Origin: CALBPI01 sp963922335 | Lineage (GTDB): Bacteria; Pseudomonadota; Gammaproteobacteria; Steroidobacterales; Woeseiaceae | Reading direction: 5' to 3' | Length of the DNA stretch: 64,000 nt | NCBI GenBank assembly: GCA_963922335.1 | Contig: CAWUIB010000004.1 | Span: forward strand, 124,001-188,000 | Shown: positions 29,842 to 38,697 of the stretch, piece by piece | How the letters are laid out: every line of letters starts with the position of its first letter | How positions within the stretch are numbered: the first letter of the stretch is position 1 | Program-made: the position numbers and the translations under genes | Notes under the pieces: generated by a model | The model's database searches: none | The model's input: only the letters and a program-made list of their open reading frames with translations | Told to the model about the DNA's origin: nothing

Positions 29842-32066
29842 GAGTGCACCCTCCGTGACTCTGATCTTCGAGGCGTGCGCGTCAACATGGCTTCCCGCGC
29901 TGTCTCGTTTAATGGCAGAACAATACTGATCTCTGCCCCACCTTCGAGCCGATTGCCCGCGCTAATCGTACCAGCATGCTCTTCCACCAGCTTGCGTACG
30001 ATCGCAAGTCCAAGGCCGGTCCCTTTCGGTTTGGAGGTCACGTAAGGATCGAAAACCTGGTGGACGCTCGTGGTCTGGAAGCCCGGGCCGTCATCGGTGA
30101 CCCGAATCTCGACCATCGGTTGACCAAACCGCTCGATGCTGTCGAGTCGCACCTCAATGGTGCCGGTCTGCCGACCCGCAAGTGCCTCGACCGCATTGCG
30201 CAACAAGTTGTGCAGCATCTGCCGTACACGACCATTGTCTGCCTCGATCGGTGGCAAGTCCGGATTACTTGAGAGCGAGATATGCAGGTGCGGTGCCTCT
30301 GCACGGTAAAGCTCCTCAATCTCAGCGGCCAGACGCTGCAAGCTGAAGCGCGAAATCTGCAAATCTGGCGTGCGCGCGTAGTCGGAAAACGCATTGACCA
30401 TCTCTTTCATCGCCTCGACCTGCTGGACGATCGTGTGTGTCGCTCTATCCAGCATCTGCGAATCCTCAACGGGCAACTGCTCGAGATACTTCCGGCGCAA
30501 GCGCTCTGCGGACAACTGAATCGGCGTCAGCGGATTCTTGATCTCGTGTGCCAGGCGACGGGCCACCTCGCCCCAGGCAGCATCGCGTTGTGCCTCCAGC
30601 AACGTCGTGATGTCATCGAATACAATGACGAAGCCGGCAAGTGCCACGCTATCGGTCGTGAGTTCCGTACACGCGCAGGTCAAGACGCGACGACCGGTAG
30701 GCTCACGCAACATGATTTGCTCACGCCACTCGGTCTCTCCCGACGCGAAATGCGCACTAGCGATATCGTAGAGCTGGCCTAATAGCAGCTCGCCCTCGGC
30801 GACGTCCGCCAAACGCGCACCTCGCCGATGATCGATATCCACACCCAGGATATCCGCGGCGGCCGCGTTGGCCGTGCGCACCTCTAGCTCAGGGGTGAGC
30901 GCAATAACCCCGGTCGACAGACGGGCAAGAATGGTCTCCAGGTTGGCGCGCTCTGCTTCCACCGCACCTCTGATGCGCTGCGCTTCATCACGAGCGGCGC
31001 GCAAGCGCCGCGTCATATCGTTGAATGAACTGACCAGCACCCCGATCTCATCGCGCGGTGGCGGCGCCAGCTCCGTTTCCAGATTGCCTTTGGCAACGGC
31101 TTCCGTACCCGCTACCAGCTGCTGAATCGGTGCGACTAGACGCCTCGAAAAAAAGAACGCCCCATAAATCGCCGCTAACGCCGACACCAGCAACACGACG
31201 GTCAGCGATAGTGTGAATGTGCTCTTCAGCGGTGTGCGGAGCAAAACAAGTCGACGATAATCGGCGTAGGATTGGCGAACGTTTGAGACGATTCCGGACA
31301 AGCGTTGCGTCACCGGGTACACGGCCTGGAGAATACGCATGTCTGAGCCCGTTTCTCCGATCAGCGGCACTGCCGTTCGCACCTCGTACTGGTCGTCTTC
31401 AAGGAGATCCAGACTGAAATACGGTCGAGAAGCGCGAACCGTCATCAGCACCTCATCGGTCGGCAACAACGGTACGCTGCTGACCGAGCGCTCAGAACTC
31501 AACGCGAGAATACGGCTGTTGCCCGAGAAGATGACGAGCTCCAAAGCACCGGAAACCTCGCGCTCCTCGGCAAGCACCTGCAGCCAGCGAGAACTCGGCT
31601 GTCGTTCGACGCGCCGCGCAATCGCCTGCGTTCGGCGCAGGCCATTTCTCATCTGCACATCCATTGCGGCACGACTGAGCTCCAACGCGTCGTCAAGTCC
31701 CTGCTCCACCTGCACACTGAACCAGCTGTCAATCCCGCGATTAATGAACTGCAACGAAAAATAGTAGACGACCGACAGCGGCAACAAAGCGAGCCCGATA
31801 AACGCCGCGACCATACGACTCTTCAAACGCGCACCCGGTACTTGGCGGCGAAGGTCCCGGATCAACCGGATGATGTTGCCCAACAGAAGGCCCGACATGA
31901 TGGCGATTCCGACCCCGTTGATCACAAGGGTCAGCTGCGACAGGCGATCGAGCTCAGCAGAATTATTGGAAGTCTTGGCCAGCAACACCAACGCACTGAG
32001 CGCAAGCACCAGCCCCACCGCAGCAGCGACGGTATAGAACAGGTGCTTTAGCGATCGAGTAACCAT
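29838..32066 (-). CDS. ntrY: NtrY-like sensor histidine kinase
   Basis: 742 residues, the predicted partner of the NtrX next to it. At least three N-terminal membrane helices (from VAAAVGLVLALSALVLLA) frame a sensory region of about 180 residues. Then come a HAMP linker after LTVVLLVSALAAIYGAFFF, a PAS domain (ILARLSTGVIALTPELEV), HisKA with the phospho-His in RRLAHEIKNPLTP (about 508), and HATPase_c with the N box NLLRNAVEAL, DDGPGF and GTGLGLAIVRKLVEEH. The kinase motifs are intact, in contrast to the ATPase of NtrX. The signal is unknown, possibly redox or nitrogen state as for other NtrY proteins. Confidence 0.93.
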   Translation of the reverse strand: MVTRSLKHLFYTVAAAVGLVLALSALVLLAKTSNNSAELDRLSQLTLVINGVGIAIMSGLLLGNIIRLIRDLRRQVPGARLKSRMVAAFIGLALLPLSVVYYFSLQFINRGIDSWFSVQVEQGLDDALELSRAAMDVQMRNGLRRTQAIARRVERQPSSRWLQVLAEEREVSGALELVIFSGNSRILALSSERSVSSVPLLPTDEVLMTVRASRPYFSLDLLEDDQYEVRTAVPLIGETGSDMRILQAVYPVTQRLSGIVSNVRQSYADYRRLVLLRTPLKSTFTLSLTVVLLVSALAAIYGAFFFSRRLVAPIQQLVAGTEAVAKGNLETELAPPPRDEIGVLVSSFNDMTRRLRAARDEAQRIRGAVEAERANLETILARLSTGVIALTPELEVRTANAAAADILGVDIDHRRGARLADVAEGELLLGQLYDIASAHFASGETEWREQIMLREPTGRRVLTCACTELTTDSVALAGFVIVFDDITTLLEAQRDAAWGEVARRLAHEIKNPLTPIQLSAERLRRKYLEQLPVEDSQMLDRATHTIVQQVEAMKEMVNAFSDYARTPDLQISRFSLQRLAAEIEELYRAEAPHLHISLSSNPDLPPIEADNGRVRQMLHNLLRNAVEALAGRQTGTIEVRLDSIERFGQPMVEIRVTDDGPGFQTTSVHQVFDPYVTSKPKGTGLGLAIVRKLVEEHAGTISAGNRLEGGAEISIVLPLNETAREAMLTRTPRRSESRRVHS

Positions 32067-32620
32067 GTGACCTGGTTGCTGTTCACGCGCCAGTCGTTAC
32101 GCCAAAACAGCAGATAGCGCAGCGACACCGGATACTCAGAGATACTGACCGTCGCACGCATGGCGACACGATACCGAGCATCTGGCTCGAGAAGCGTCGC
32201 GTCAATAAGCGGTAGCTTGTCGACGCGTCCCAGTGCATTCAACGCGCCGAATATCGTCGCGTACGACGTTCTCTGTCCGGTATTGAGGTTACGCAATGAG
32301 TAACGCTCACTGACAGAATCAAAACGCAGCTCGTGCTGTATACGCACCGTGTCGACCTTGCCATCGAGCCACCACCGGCGGACGCGATCGATATCAAACT
32401 CCATAACGAACTCGAGTGCGATACCGCCGGCAAGCGCCTCGTCGATGCGATCGGACAATTGGTATTGCAGGCGCGCGTTGGCGAGATGAACTCCATCGAG
32501 GAGCTCGGAGTCCGCCGACCGAATCTCGACGCTTCCTCCATCAGCAACAGCGACCGCGGAGCCAAACCCCGTGACGATGCAAATGCAGATTGTGGTCACA
32601 AGGCGCTTCATGTCAGTCAT
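32048..32620 (-). CDS. DUF4390 family exported protein
   Basis: 190 residues from ATG 32620; ATG 32611 is almost as good. A signal peptide (LVTTICICIVTGFGSAVAVA) precedes a beta-rich domain with ARLQYQLSDRIDEALAGGI, LEFVMEFDIDRVRRWW and the C-terminal FWRNDWRVNS. The family typically sits between rsmB and ntrYX, as here, and has no known activity. Its end overlaps the ntrY start by 19 bases. Confidence 0.85.
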   Translation of the reverse strand: MTDMKRLVTTICICIVTGFGSAVAVADGGSVEIRSADSELLDGVHLANARLQYQLSDRIDEALAGGIALEFVMEFDIDRVRRWWLDGKVDTVRIQHELRFDSVSERYSLRNLNTGQRTSYATIFGALNALGRVDKLPLIDATLLEPDARYRVAMRATVSISEYPVSLRYLLFWRNDWRVNSNQVTWLLDR

Positions 32621-32648
32621 TCCGACCGCGGTTCGAGTTCGTGTGAAT

Positions 32649-33974
32649 TCAGTCTGGACGCCAGAAGCGCGAGAGGAAAAACCCGTCAGCGTTCTGCGTT
32701 CCCGGCAGTATTTGCACGCCCCCCGGTTTCGCTTCAATTACACCTTTAATGTTGTCTAGGCGCAACTCATCGAATCGAGCCTCTGGCGCAATATCGCGAC
32801 AAAACCTGTCGGTAACCTCGGAATTCTCATGTTTGAGAATCGAGCATGTTGCATAGACCAGACACCCGCCCGGGCCTAGCAATGGCCACAATGCTCCTAG
32901 CAGCGCCACCTGGCGTTTGGCCAGAGCCGCGATATCTTCGCTGCGTCGCAGCGATTTGATGTCGGGATGTCGTCGGATGACGCCGGTAGCCGAGCACGGC
33001 GCATCGATGAGAATGCGGTCAAACGGGGCGCCATCCCACCACGTATCTGGCTCGGCAGCATCAGCCGCGAGCGTTGTCGCTGAGAGCCCAAGACGGTCCA
33101 GCGTCTCATCGACCATCACGAGGCGCTTGGCATCAACATCGAGCGCGAGCAGGTCGAGCTGATTCCCTGCCGCTTCCAATAAATGCGCACTTTTACCACC
33201 CGGAGCCGCGCACGCATCGAGCACCCGCATCCCGGGCTTTGCAGCAACGACGTCAGCCACCCACTGCGGGGCCAGATCCTGCACAGAAACCCAGCCGTCA
33301 TCAAAATGCGGCAGTGTTGATACGGGTACAGGACTACTCAGACAGATCGCGGCTTGACCAAATGTCGAATCGACCGCGATCCCCTTCGCAGCTAGCAACT
33401 CGCAATAGGCACTCAGCGTCGTTTTCATTGCATTGATGCGCAGCCACATCGGCGCCCGGGCATTGTTCGACGCCATGATCTCAAGCGCCCGATCGGGCCA
33501 ATCGGTACGCAGTTGCTCCTCAAGCCATCGAGGGTGCGAAAGCCGAACACCGTCAGGTTGACGCTCCAACTGCGCGAGCAGCGCATCGCGCTCTCGATCA
33601 AACCGGCGCAATACCGCATTGACCAGCCCCTTGAGACGGGGACGCTTGATGCCCGGCAGCGCGTTGACCGTCTGAGAAACCGCGGCGTGCGCCGGGGTGC
33701 TCATTTGCCAGCGCTCGAACAAGCCACCGAGCAACAGAGCGTGCACCTCCCCCTCGCGCTTGGCGAGCGGCTTGTTCAACAGCTGGCGAAGCAGAAACTC
33801 GAGCGCGAGCCGATGTCGTTGGACGCCGTAAGCGATGTTCGAGACGAGACCGTACTCTGTGCCTGCGATGTCGCGCACGCTAGCAAGCGCCTGATCGAGC
33901 GAACGACCCCGCTGCAACACGTCGGCGGTGGCACGCGCCGATAGCGCTCGCGCGCTTGGGGTTTTACCAGCCAT
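32649..33974 (-). CDS. rsmB: 16S rRNA (cytosine-967-C5) methyltransferase
   Basis: It methylates C967 of 16S rRNA. 441 residues from ATG 33974. An N-terminal NusB-like RNA-binding domain (about 1-140: ARATADVLQRGRSLDQAL, GLVNAVLRRFDRERD) is joined to a Rossmann methyltransferase with the AdoMet motif VLDACAAPGGKSAHL (about 248), DAPCSATGVIRRHPDIK (about 323) and the nucleophile Cys in VYATCSI (about 373). Its ATG shares a base with the fmt stop (TGATG). The def-fmt-rsmB order is widely conserved. Confidence 0.95.
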   Translation of the reverse strand: MAGKTPSARALSARATADVLQRGRSLDQALASVRDIAGTEYGLVSNIAYGVQRHRLALEFLLRQLLNKPLAKREGEVHALLLGGLFERWQMSTPAHAAVSQTVNALPGIKRPRLKGLVNAVLRRFDRERDALLAQLERQPDGVRLSHPRWLEEQLRTDWPDRALEIMASNNARAPMWLRINAMKTTLSAYCELLAAKGIAVDSTFGQAAICLSSPVPVSTLPHFDDGWVSVQDLAPQWVADVVAAKPGMRVLDACAAPGGKSAHLLEAAGNQLDLLALDVDAKRLVMVDETLDRLGLSATTLAADAAEPDTWWDGAPFDRILIDAPCSATGVIRRHPDIKSLRRSEDIAALAKRQVALLGALWPLLGPGGCLVYATCSILKHENSEVTDRFCRDIAPEARFDELRLDNIKGVIEAKPGGVQILPGTQNADGFFLSRFWRPD

Positions 33975-34942
33975 CAAGCGCCGTTCTGAAACTGCTTATC
34001 GTCCATCGAGAGCGCGTTGGCGAAAGCCTCGGCACTGACACGCCCTCGTCCCGGTCTTTGCAACTGCGTCAATCGGACGGCTCCCTGCCCACACGCAACG
34101 TCGATGCCTTCGGCGGTAACACTCAACACCGAGCCCGGCGGCATGCCACGGTTGTCGTCAATGCTCAGCAACTCGGACCGCCACAGCTTGACGGGCTGAT
34201 CGTCAAGGCGAGCTACGCATCCCGGGTACGGGTTGAACGCGCGGATACGCCGATCAATCCACTGCGCATCCTGACTCCAATCGACGAAACCATCTTCCCG
34301 AACCAACTTGCGCGCATAGGTCGCCTGAGTGTCGTCCTGCGCTGTGGCCGGCAAGTTTCCCTGCACGAGATCTGGCAGTGCGTGCACCAACAGATTGCCA
34401 CCCAGCTGCGCAAGTCGGTCATGTAAATCCGCAGCGGTTTCATCGTGTCGGATAGGTGTTTGCTGCTCAGCCAGTACCGGCCCGGTGTCCAGACCTGCTT
34501 CCATCTGCATGAGGCACACACCACTGGCCGCATCGCCCTCGGCGATGGTCCAGACGATCGGTGCCGCACCGCGCCAGCGCGGTAACAGGCTTGCATGGAT
34601 GTTCACGCAGCCCAGACGCGGCGCATCGAGCACGGCTTGCGGCAGCAAGAGTCCATAGGCCGCAACGATCAACATATCGAGGTGGTGTAGTTCGAGAGAT
34701 TCGACGATCTCGGAGGATTTGAGTGATTTCGGCTGTGCTACCGGCAGACCCTCGTCTAGAGCGAGGGACTTAACGGCGCTGGCGCGCAGCTTGCGGCCCC
34801 GCCCTGCCGGGCGATCTGGCTGTGTGAGTACGAGTTCAGGCCTTACCCCCGCTGCCAGCAAGTGGCGCAGGGCGACCGCAGCAAACTCCGGTGTGCCTGC
34901 GAATCCCAGCCGTGCGTTTCCGACGGCGTCACTGTCCTGCAA
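33974..34942 (-). CDS. fmt: Methionyl-tRNA formyltransferase
   Basis: It formylates initiator Met-tRNA. 322 residues. LGFAGTPEFAAVALRHLLAAG is the N-terminal Rossmann motif, HASLLPRWRGAAPIVWTI the formyl-folate binding segment and GVCLMQMEAGLDTGPVL follows, with a C-terminal OB-like domain from FNPYPGC. No ATG is available; the first usable start is TTG 34942, which overlaps the def gene by 14 bases. The homologous region begins about 11 residues later. It works with def, directly upstream. Confidence 0.94.
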   Translation of the reverse strand: MQDSDAVGNARLGFAGTPEFAAVALRHLLAAGVRPELVLTQPDRPAGRGRKLRASAVKSLALDEGLPVAQPKSLKSSEIVESLELHHLDMLIVAAYGLLLPQAVLDAPRLGCVNIHASLLPRWRGAAPIVWTIAEGDAASGVCLMQMEAGLDTGPVLAEQQTPIRHDETAADLHDRLAQLGGNLLVHALPDLVQGNLPATAQDDTQATYARKLVREDGFVDWSQDAQWIDRRIRAFNPYPGCVARLDDQPVKLWRSELLSIDDNRGMPPGSVLSVTAEGIDVACGQGAVRLTQLQRPGRGRVSAEAFANALSMDDKQFQNGA

Positions 34943-35459
34943 CGCTACTCGCCGTGGCTGTGCGATGACGACGGTCTTTTTCCAATCGCTTACGGATCCG
35001 CTGCCGTTTCATCTGCGAGAGATAATCGACGAACAGTTTCCCATCGAGGTGGTCAATTTCGTGCTGAATACACACGGCGAGCAATCCATCAGCTTCCAGC
35101 ATCTGGGGGTTCCCGTCGCGATCGAGGTATTCGACCTGGATGCGTTCAGCCCGCTCAACGCTCTCATAGTAGCCTGGGACCGAGAGGCAGCCCTCCTCCA
35201 TGACCTCAACGCCGTCCTTCTTCGTAATGACCGGATTGATGAAGGCATAGGGCTCCGTGCGATCCTCAGATACATCAGCGACCAGCAAGCGTTTGTGCAC
35301 GTCGACCTGCGTCGCGGCGAGACCAATCCCGGGCGCGTGGTACATCGTCTCGAACATGTTGTCGATCAGCGTGCGCAGCGCATCGTCGACCACTTCAACC
35401 GGCGTGGCCTTGGTGCGTAACCGCGGATCGGGATATTCAAGTATGTTCAACAGGGCCAT
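34929..35459 (-). CDS. def: Peptide deformylase
   Basis: It removes the formyl group from new proteins. 176 residues from ATG 35459, with GAGGAG 8 bases upstream. All three family motifs are present: GIGLAATQ (about 44-51), EGCLSVPG with the metal Cys, and QHEIDHLDG with the two metal His and the catalytic Glu. An in-frame extension upstream to 35570 has no homology. It is the first gene of the leftward def-fmt-rsmB group and is divergent from the LysM gene. Confidence 0.95.
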   Translation of the reverse strand: MALLNILEYPDPRLRTKATPVEVVDDALRTLIDNMFETMYHAPGIGLAATQVDVHKRLLVADVSEDRTEPYAFINPVITKKDGVEVMEEGCLSVPGYYESVERAERIQVEYLDRDGNPQMLEADGLLAVCIQHEIDHLDGKLFVDYLSQMKRQRIRKRLEKDRRHRTATASSVAGQ

Positions 35460-35556
35460 TGCGCCACTCCTCAACGTGTAACCGGCGGTTTTTGGCAACC
35501 TGGCAGGATGTTCCTGCGGCAACCTGCGAACCGGGTTACAAATGCTCGCTAAATTT

Positions 35557-35585
35557 TTGACTTCACTCAATTAGATATTGACAAT
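35557..35585 (+). promoter_or_regulatory. Candidate promoter of the LysM-dprA-smg unit
   Basis: TTGACT (35557-35562), a 17-base spacer and GACAAT (35580-35585) in the AT-rich gap between def and the LysM gene. The -10 match is only four of six. A TTGACA also lies at 35578 but has no -10 box at normal spacing. Confidence 0.28.
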
Positions 35586-35730
35586 GCATCAATAATTTTG
35601 GGGTCAAAAAGCGTCCCGCACGCATTTATGTGACGTGTTTGGCAGTTAGTGCCGGGGACGACGGTCATAGTATATGACATATATGGGGCGTCACTCGTCC
35701 GACACAACCGGTCAGGAGTTTGCAGACACA

Positions 35731-36927
35731 ATGTCTCGGTCAGTCAACACGCGCGCGGGACGCGCAGCCATCCTTGCTTCAACCATCACGCTGGTGGCTG
35801 GTTGCAGCCTGAATCCTTTTGGTGGCGAGAAAGATGAAGAATATGCGCCGGTCAGTCGTGACGGTCAGGCCGCAACGCAGCCGGTATCGATCGGCGGAAC
35901 CGCCCAGCGCAAACCGGTGGATAACGCGCCACGCATCACACCCATGGAGCCCGCGCCGATCGCAGAAGACGCGCCTGGCCGCTACGTGGTGCAACGCGGT
36001 GACACCCTCTGGGATATCTCGCAAACCTTCCTGCGTGACCCCTGGTATTGGCCCGAGATCTGGCAGGTCAACCCGCAGATCGAGAACCCACACCTGATTT
36101 TCCCTGGCGACACGCTGTCTCTCATCTACATCGATGGCCAACCACGTATCTTGCTGGAGCGCGGCGCTGGCCGTGATGCGCGCCTGTCTCCGGGCGTCAG
36201 GGTGATTCCTTTGGAAGAGGCGATCACCACCATCCCTTACGAGGCCATCGCCGCCTTCCTGACACGCGCAGCGGTGCTGGAGCGTGAGGAGCTGGACAGC
36301 CTGCCCTATGTACTCAAATCGCGCGGTGATCACCTGATCTCGAGCGCGGGCGTAGACCTTTATGCACGCGGCGATATCGATGTGGTCGGTTCCCGTTACA
36401 GCGTCGTCCACATCAACGGCCCGCTCCGCGACCCTGATGACAACGCCATCGTGGGTTACGACGCACTGTATGTCGGCGATGGTACGGTACGCCGCAGTGG
36501 CGATCCTGCCACGCTGTTCGTGAACGAGTCACAGCGCGAAATTCTTACCGGTGACCGCCTGCTCAGCCAGGATGTTGTGATTCCGCTGAACTTCTTCCCC
36601 AAACCACCATCGCAGTTTGTCGATGGCCAGATCATTTCTGTCATCGACGGCGTGTCCCGGATCGGCCAGTACCAGGTGGTGGTGCTCAACCGTGGTGAAT
36701 CCCATGGACTCGAATCGGGCGACGTACTGACCGTGCTGCAAAAAGGTGCCGAGATTTACGATCGCATCGGCAATCCTGGTGTTTTCGGCGCGGAAGTCGT
36801 GAAGCTGCCAGACGAAGAAGCCGGTACTGTCATGATCTTCAAGACCTATGACAGAATCAGCTACGGCTTGATCATGGACGCGCAGACCGATATCCGCGTC
36901 CTCGACCTGGTTCGTAGCCCTCAATAA
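35731..36927 (+). CDS. LysM-domain lipoprotein
   Basis: 398 residues from ATG 35731, which gives a lipoprotein signal ending in the lipobox LVAGC; an upstream in-frame ATG at 35674 would bury the signal. After a linker, one LysM domain (about 79-125: RYVVQRGDTLWDISQTFL, PEIWQVNPQIENPHLIFPG) should bind peptidoglycan. The remaining 270 residues are a conserved beta-rich region seen in proteins located just before dprA in Gammaproteobacteria. The molecular role is not established; cell-envelope attachment is likely. Confidence 0.9.
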   Translation: MSRSVNTRAGRAAILASTITLVAGCSLNPFGGEKDEEYAPVSRDGQAATQPVSIGGTAQRKPVDNAPRITPMEPAPIAEDAPGRYVVQRGDTLWDISQTFLRDPWYWPEIWQVNPQIENPHLIFPGDTLSLIYIDGQPRILLERGAGRDARLSPGVRVIPLEEAITTIPYEAIAAFLTRAAVLEREELDSLPYVLKSRGDHLISSAGVDLYARGDIDVVGSRYSVVHINGPLRDPDDNAIVGYDALYVGDGTVRRSGDPATLFVNESQREILTGDRLLSQDVVIPLNFFPKPPSQFVDGQIISVIDGVSRIGQYQVVVLNRGESHGLESGDVLTVLQKGAEIYDRIGNPGVFGAEVVKLPDEEAGTVMIFKTYDRISYGLIMDAQTDIRVLDLVRSPQ

Positions 36928-36991
36928 CGCTTCTGACCCTACCGCCGCGCGCGCTGCAACGGGTCGGCGCGCAACATGACACAGTGGCGGT

Positions 36992-38107
36992 ATGGATTCG
37001 GAAACTCTGCGAGCCTGGCTCGCGCTGCACATCGCACCTGGCATTGGGCCGGCAACACTACGCAAGCTCGTTTCGCGATTCGGCAGCGCTAGCGCGGCCG
37101 TCGATGCGTCCGCCGCTGCCCTTAAAGCCGAAGGCCTCACGCAAGCCAGCGTGGACGCGATTAATCAACCTGATGCCAACGAGATCGCCCGATCAGAGCG
37201 CTGGCTCGAGGCAGATTCGCACCACCTGCTGACACCAGAGCACCACAACTGGCCGACCCGTCTCGACGCGATCGATGCCGCACCCGCGGTGCTATTTGCC
37301 AAAGGTGACACCGATTTATTGACCATGCCTTCACTGGCTATCGTCGGCAGTCGCAACCCAACAGCAGACGGCAAAGACAACGCTCGCGCTTTTGCGCGCT
37401 ACCTGGCCAGCAATGGCATGTGCATAGTGAGCGGGCTCGCCAGCGGCATCGACGCGGCGGCGCACGAAGGCGCATTGGACGCCGACGGCGCCACGGTAGG
37501 CGTTCTGGGCACCGGTCCCGACATTGCCTATCCGCGGCTGAACGCACCGCTACAGGAGCGGATTTGCAGCCGCGGCATCGTGATCAGTGAGTACAGACCA
37601 GGCACCACCGCTCAGTCAGGGCACTTCCCGGCACGCAATCGCATTATCAGTGGTCTATCGCTCGGGACGCTGGTCGTCGAAGCGACACCTCGTTCGGGGT
37701 CGTTGATCACCGCCCGACTCGCTGGCGAACAGGGCCGATCGGTATTCGCCATCCCGGGCTCAATCCACAATCCGATGGCTCGCGGATGCCACCAACTCAT
37801 TCGTCAGGGGGCGTTATTAGTGGAGCAAGCCAGCGATATCTTCCTGGAACTTGGAGCAGAACTCGGCGAGCAGGGCGCGCCCGAACCGGAGTTGGAAGTC
37901 GAATCGAAAACGCCGGATCCAGACTACTTGCGGGTGCTGGAGGTCATGGATTGGGCGCCTATTTCGCTTGACTCACTTGTGACGAGAACCGGATTGACCG
38001 CAGCTGAGCTTTCCTCCATGCTCCTGATCATGGAGCTCGAGGGCACCATTGAGCAGGTCCCGGGAATTGGGTTCCTGAGACGCGGACGGGGAAGGAAGAC
38101 GCCATGA
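36992..38107 (+). CDS. dprA: DNA-processing protein DprA (Smf)
   Basis: It loads RecA onto incoming single-stranded DNA during natural transformation. 371 residues. An N-terminal SAM/HhH-like region (LALHIAPGIGPATLRKLVSR) is followed by the Rossmann core: LAIVGSRNPTADG, CIVSGLASGIDAAAHEGAL and GHFPARNRIISGLSLGTLVVEA. A C-terminal winged helix (APISLDSLVTRTGLTAAELS) completes the long form of the protein. No other competence genes are here, so actual transformability cannot be inferred. The smg start overlaps its stop by 4 bases. Confidence 0.95.
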   Translation: MDSETLRAWLALHIAPGIGPATLRKLVSRFGSASAAVDASAAALKAEGLTQASVDAINQPDANEIARSERWLEADSHHLLTPEHHNWPTRLDAIDAAPAVLFAKGDTDLLTMPSLAIVGSRNPTADGKDNARAFARYLASNGMCIVSGLASGIDAAAHEGALDADGATVGVLGTGPDIAYPRLNAPLQERICSRGIVISEYRPGTTAQSGHFPARNRIISGLSLGTLVVEATPRSGSLITARLAGEQGRSVFAIPGSIHNPMARGCHQLIRQGALLVEQASDIFLELGAELGEQGAPEPELEVESKTPDPDYLRVLEVMDWAPISLDSLVTRTGLTAAELSSMLLIMELEGTIEQVPGIGFLRRGRGRKTP

Positions 38108-38580
38108 AAGAAAACGTTCTTGACGTATTGATGTACCTGTTCGAAACCTACGTCGACACCGACACCCCCGCCGCCAGCGGCGCCAGCGAATTGCGCGACG
38201 AACTGTCTCGCGCCGGATTCCACGATACCGAGATAGAACACGCCCTGACCTGGCTTGATGGTCTCTCGGTCAACGAAGACCTCTTATCTCCAAATACCCA
38301 AACCTCAGCTGGAATCCGAGTATTTAGTGAGGACGAGCGCGCCAGAATCGATGTGTCTGGACGTGGTTACTTGCTCTACCTTGAGCAAATCGGCATTCTC
38401 CAGCCCGAACAGCGCGAGCTTGCCATCGACAGATTGCTGGCATTGGAAGCACCGGAAATCGACCTCGAGCAAATTAAGTGGGTTGTGATGATGGTGCTCT
38501 TCAGTCAGCCCGGACAGGAACAGGCTTTCTCCAGAATGGAAGACCTGGTGTTCGAAGAATGCGAGGGCAACATCCACTGA
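38104..38580 (+). CDS. smg: Smg family protein (DUF494)
   Basis: 158 residues with the family opening MKENVLDVLMYLFETYV, LTWLDGLSV, the RVFSEDERARIDVSGRGYLLYLEQIGIL core (shown here only in part) and a C-terminal WVVMMVLFSQPGQE. The family always travels with dprA and topA, but its function is unknown. It overlaps dprA by 4 bases and is followed by a clear terminator. Confidence 0.92.
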   Translation: MKENVLDVLMYLFETYVDTDTPAASGASELRDELSRAGFHDTEIEHALTWLDGLSVNEDLLSPNTQTSAGIRVFSEDERARIDVSGRGYLLYLEQIGILQPEQRELAIDRLLALEAPEIDLEQIKWVVMMVLFSQPGQEQAFSRMEDLVFEECEGNIH

Positions 38581-38610
38581 TCGACAGAAGCCGACAGTGT
38601 GATGCCAGAT

Positions 38611-38635
38611 GCCGCGCTCGACGCGGCTGTTTTTT
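38611..38635 (+). terminator. Rho-independent terminator after smg
   Basis: A perfect 6-bp stem GCCGCG/CGCGGC (38611-38616 and 38622-38627) with a 5-base loop, then TGTTTTTT. It ends the LysM-dprA-smg unit, so topA needs its own promoter in the remaining 60 bases or depends on read-through. Confidence 0.75.
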
Positions 38636-38697
38636 GTACGCCCCCACTCGTTTTTTCAGTGCGGTGCACCACGCGACTCAGCGTCGCTAGAGAAGTC

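Noticed and set aside
35600..35730. A second LysM-gene promoter around CATAGTATATGACATATATG
   Set aside because: AT-rich and partly symmetrical, but no -35 box at acceptable spacing; not reported as a promoter.
38599..38697. An N-terminal extension of topA starting at 38599
   Set aside because: It runs through the smg terminator and has no similarity; MSKNLVIVESPAKAK at 38698 is the normal start.
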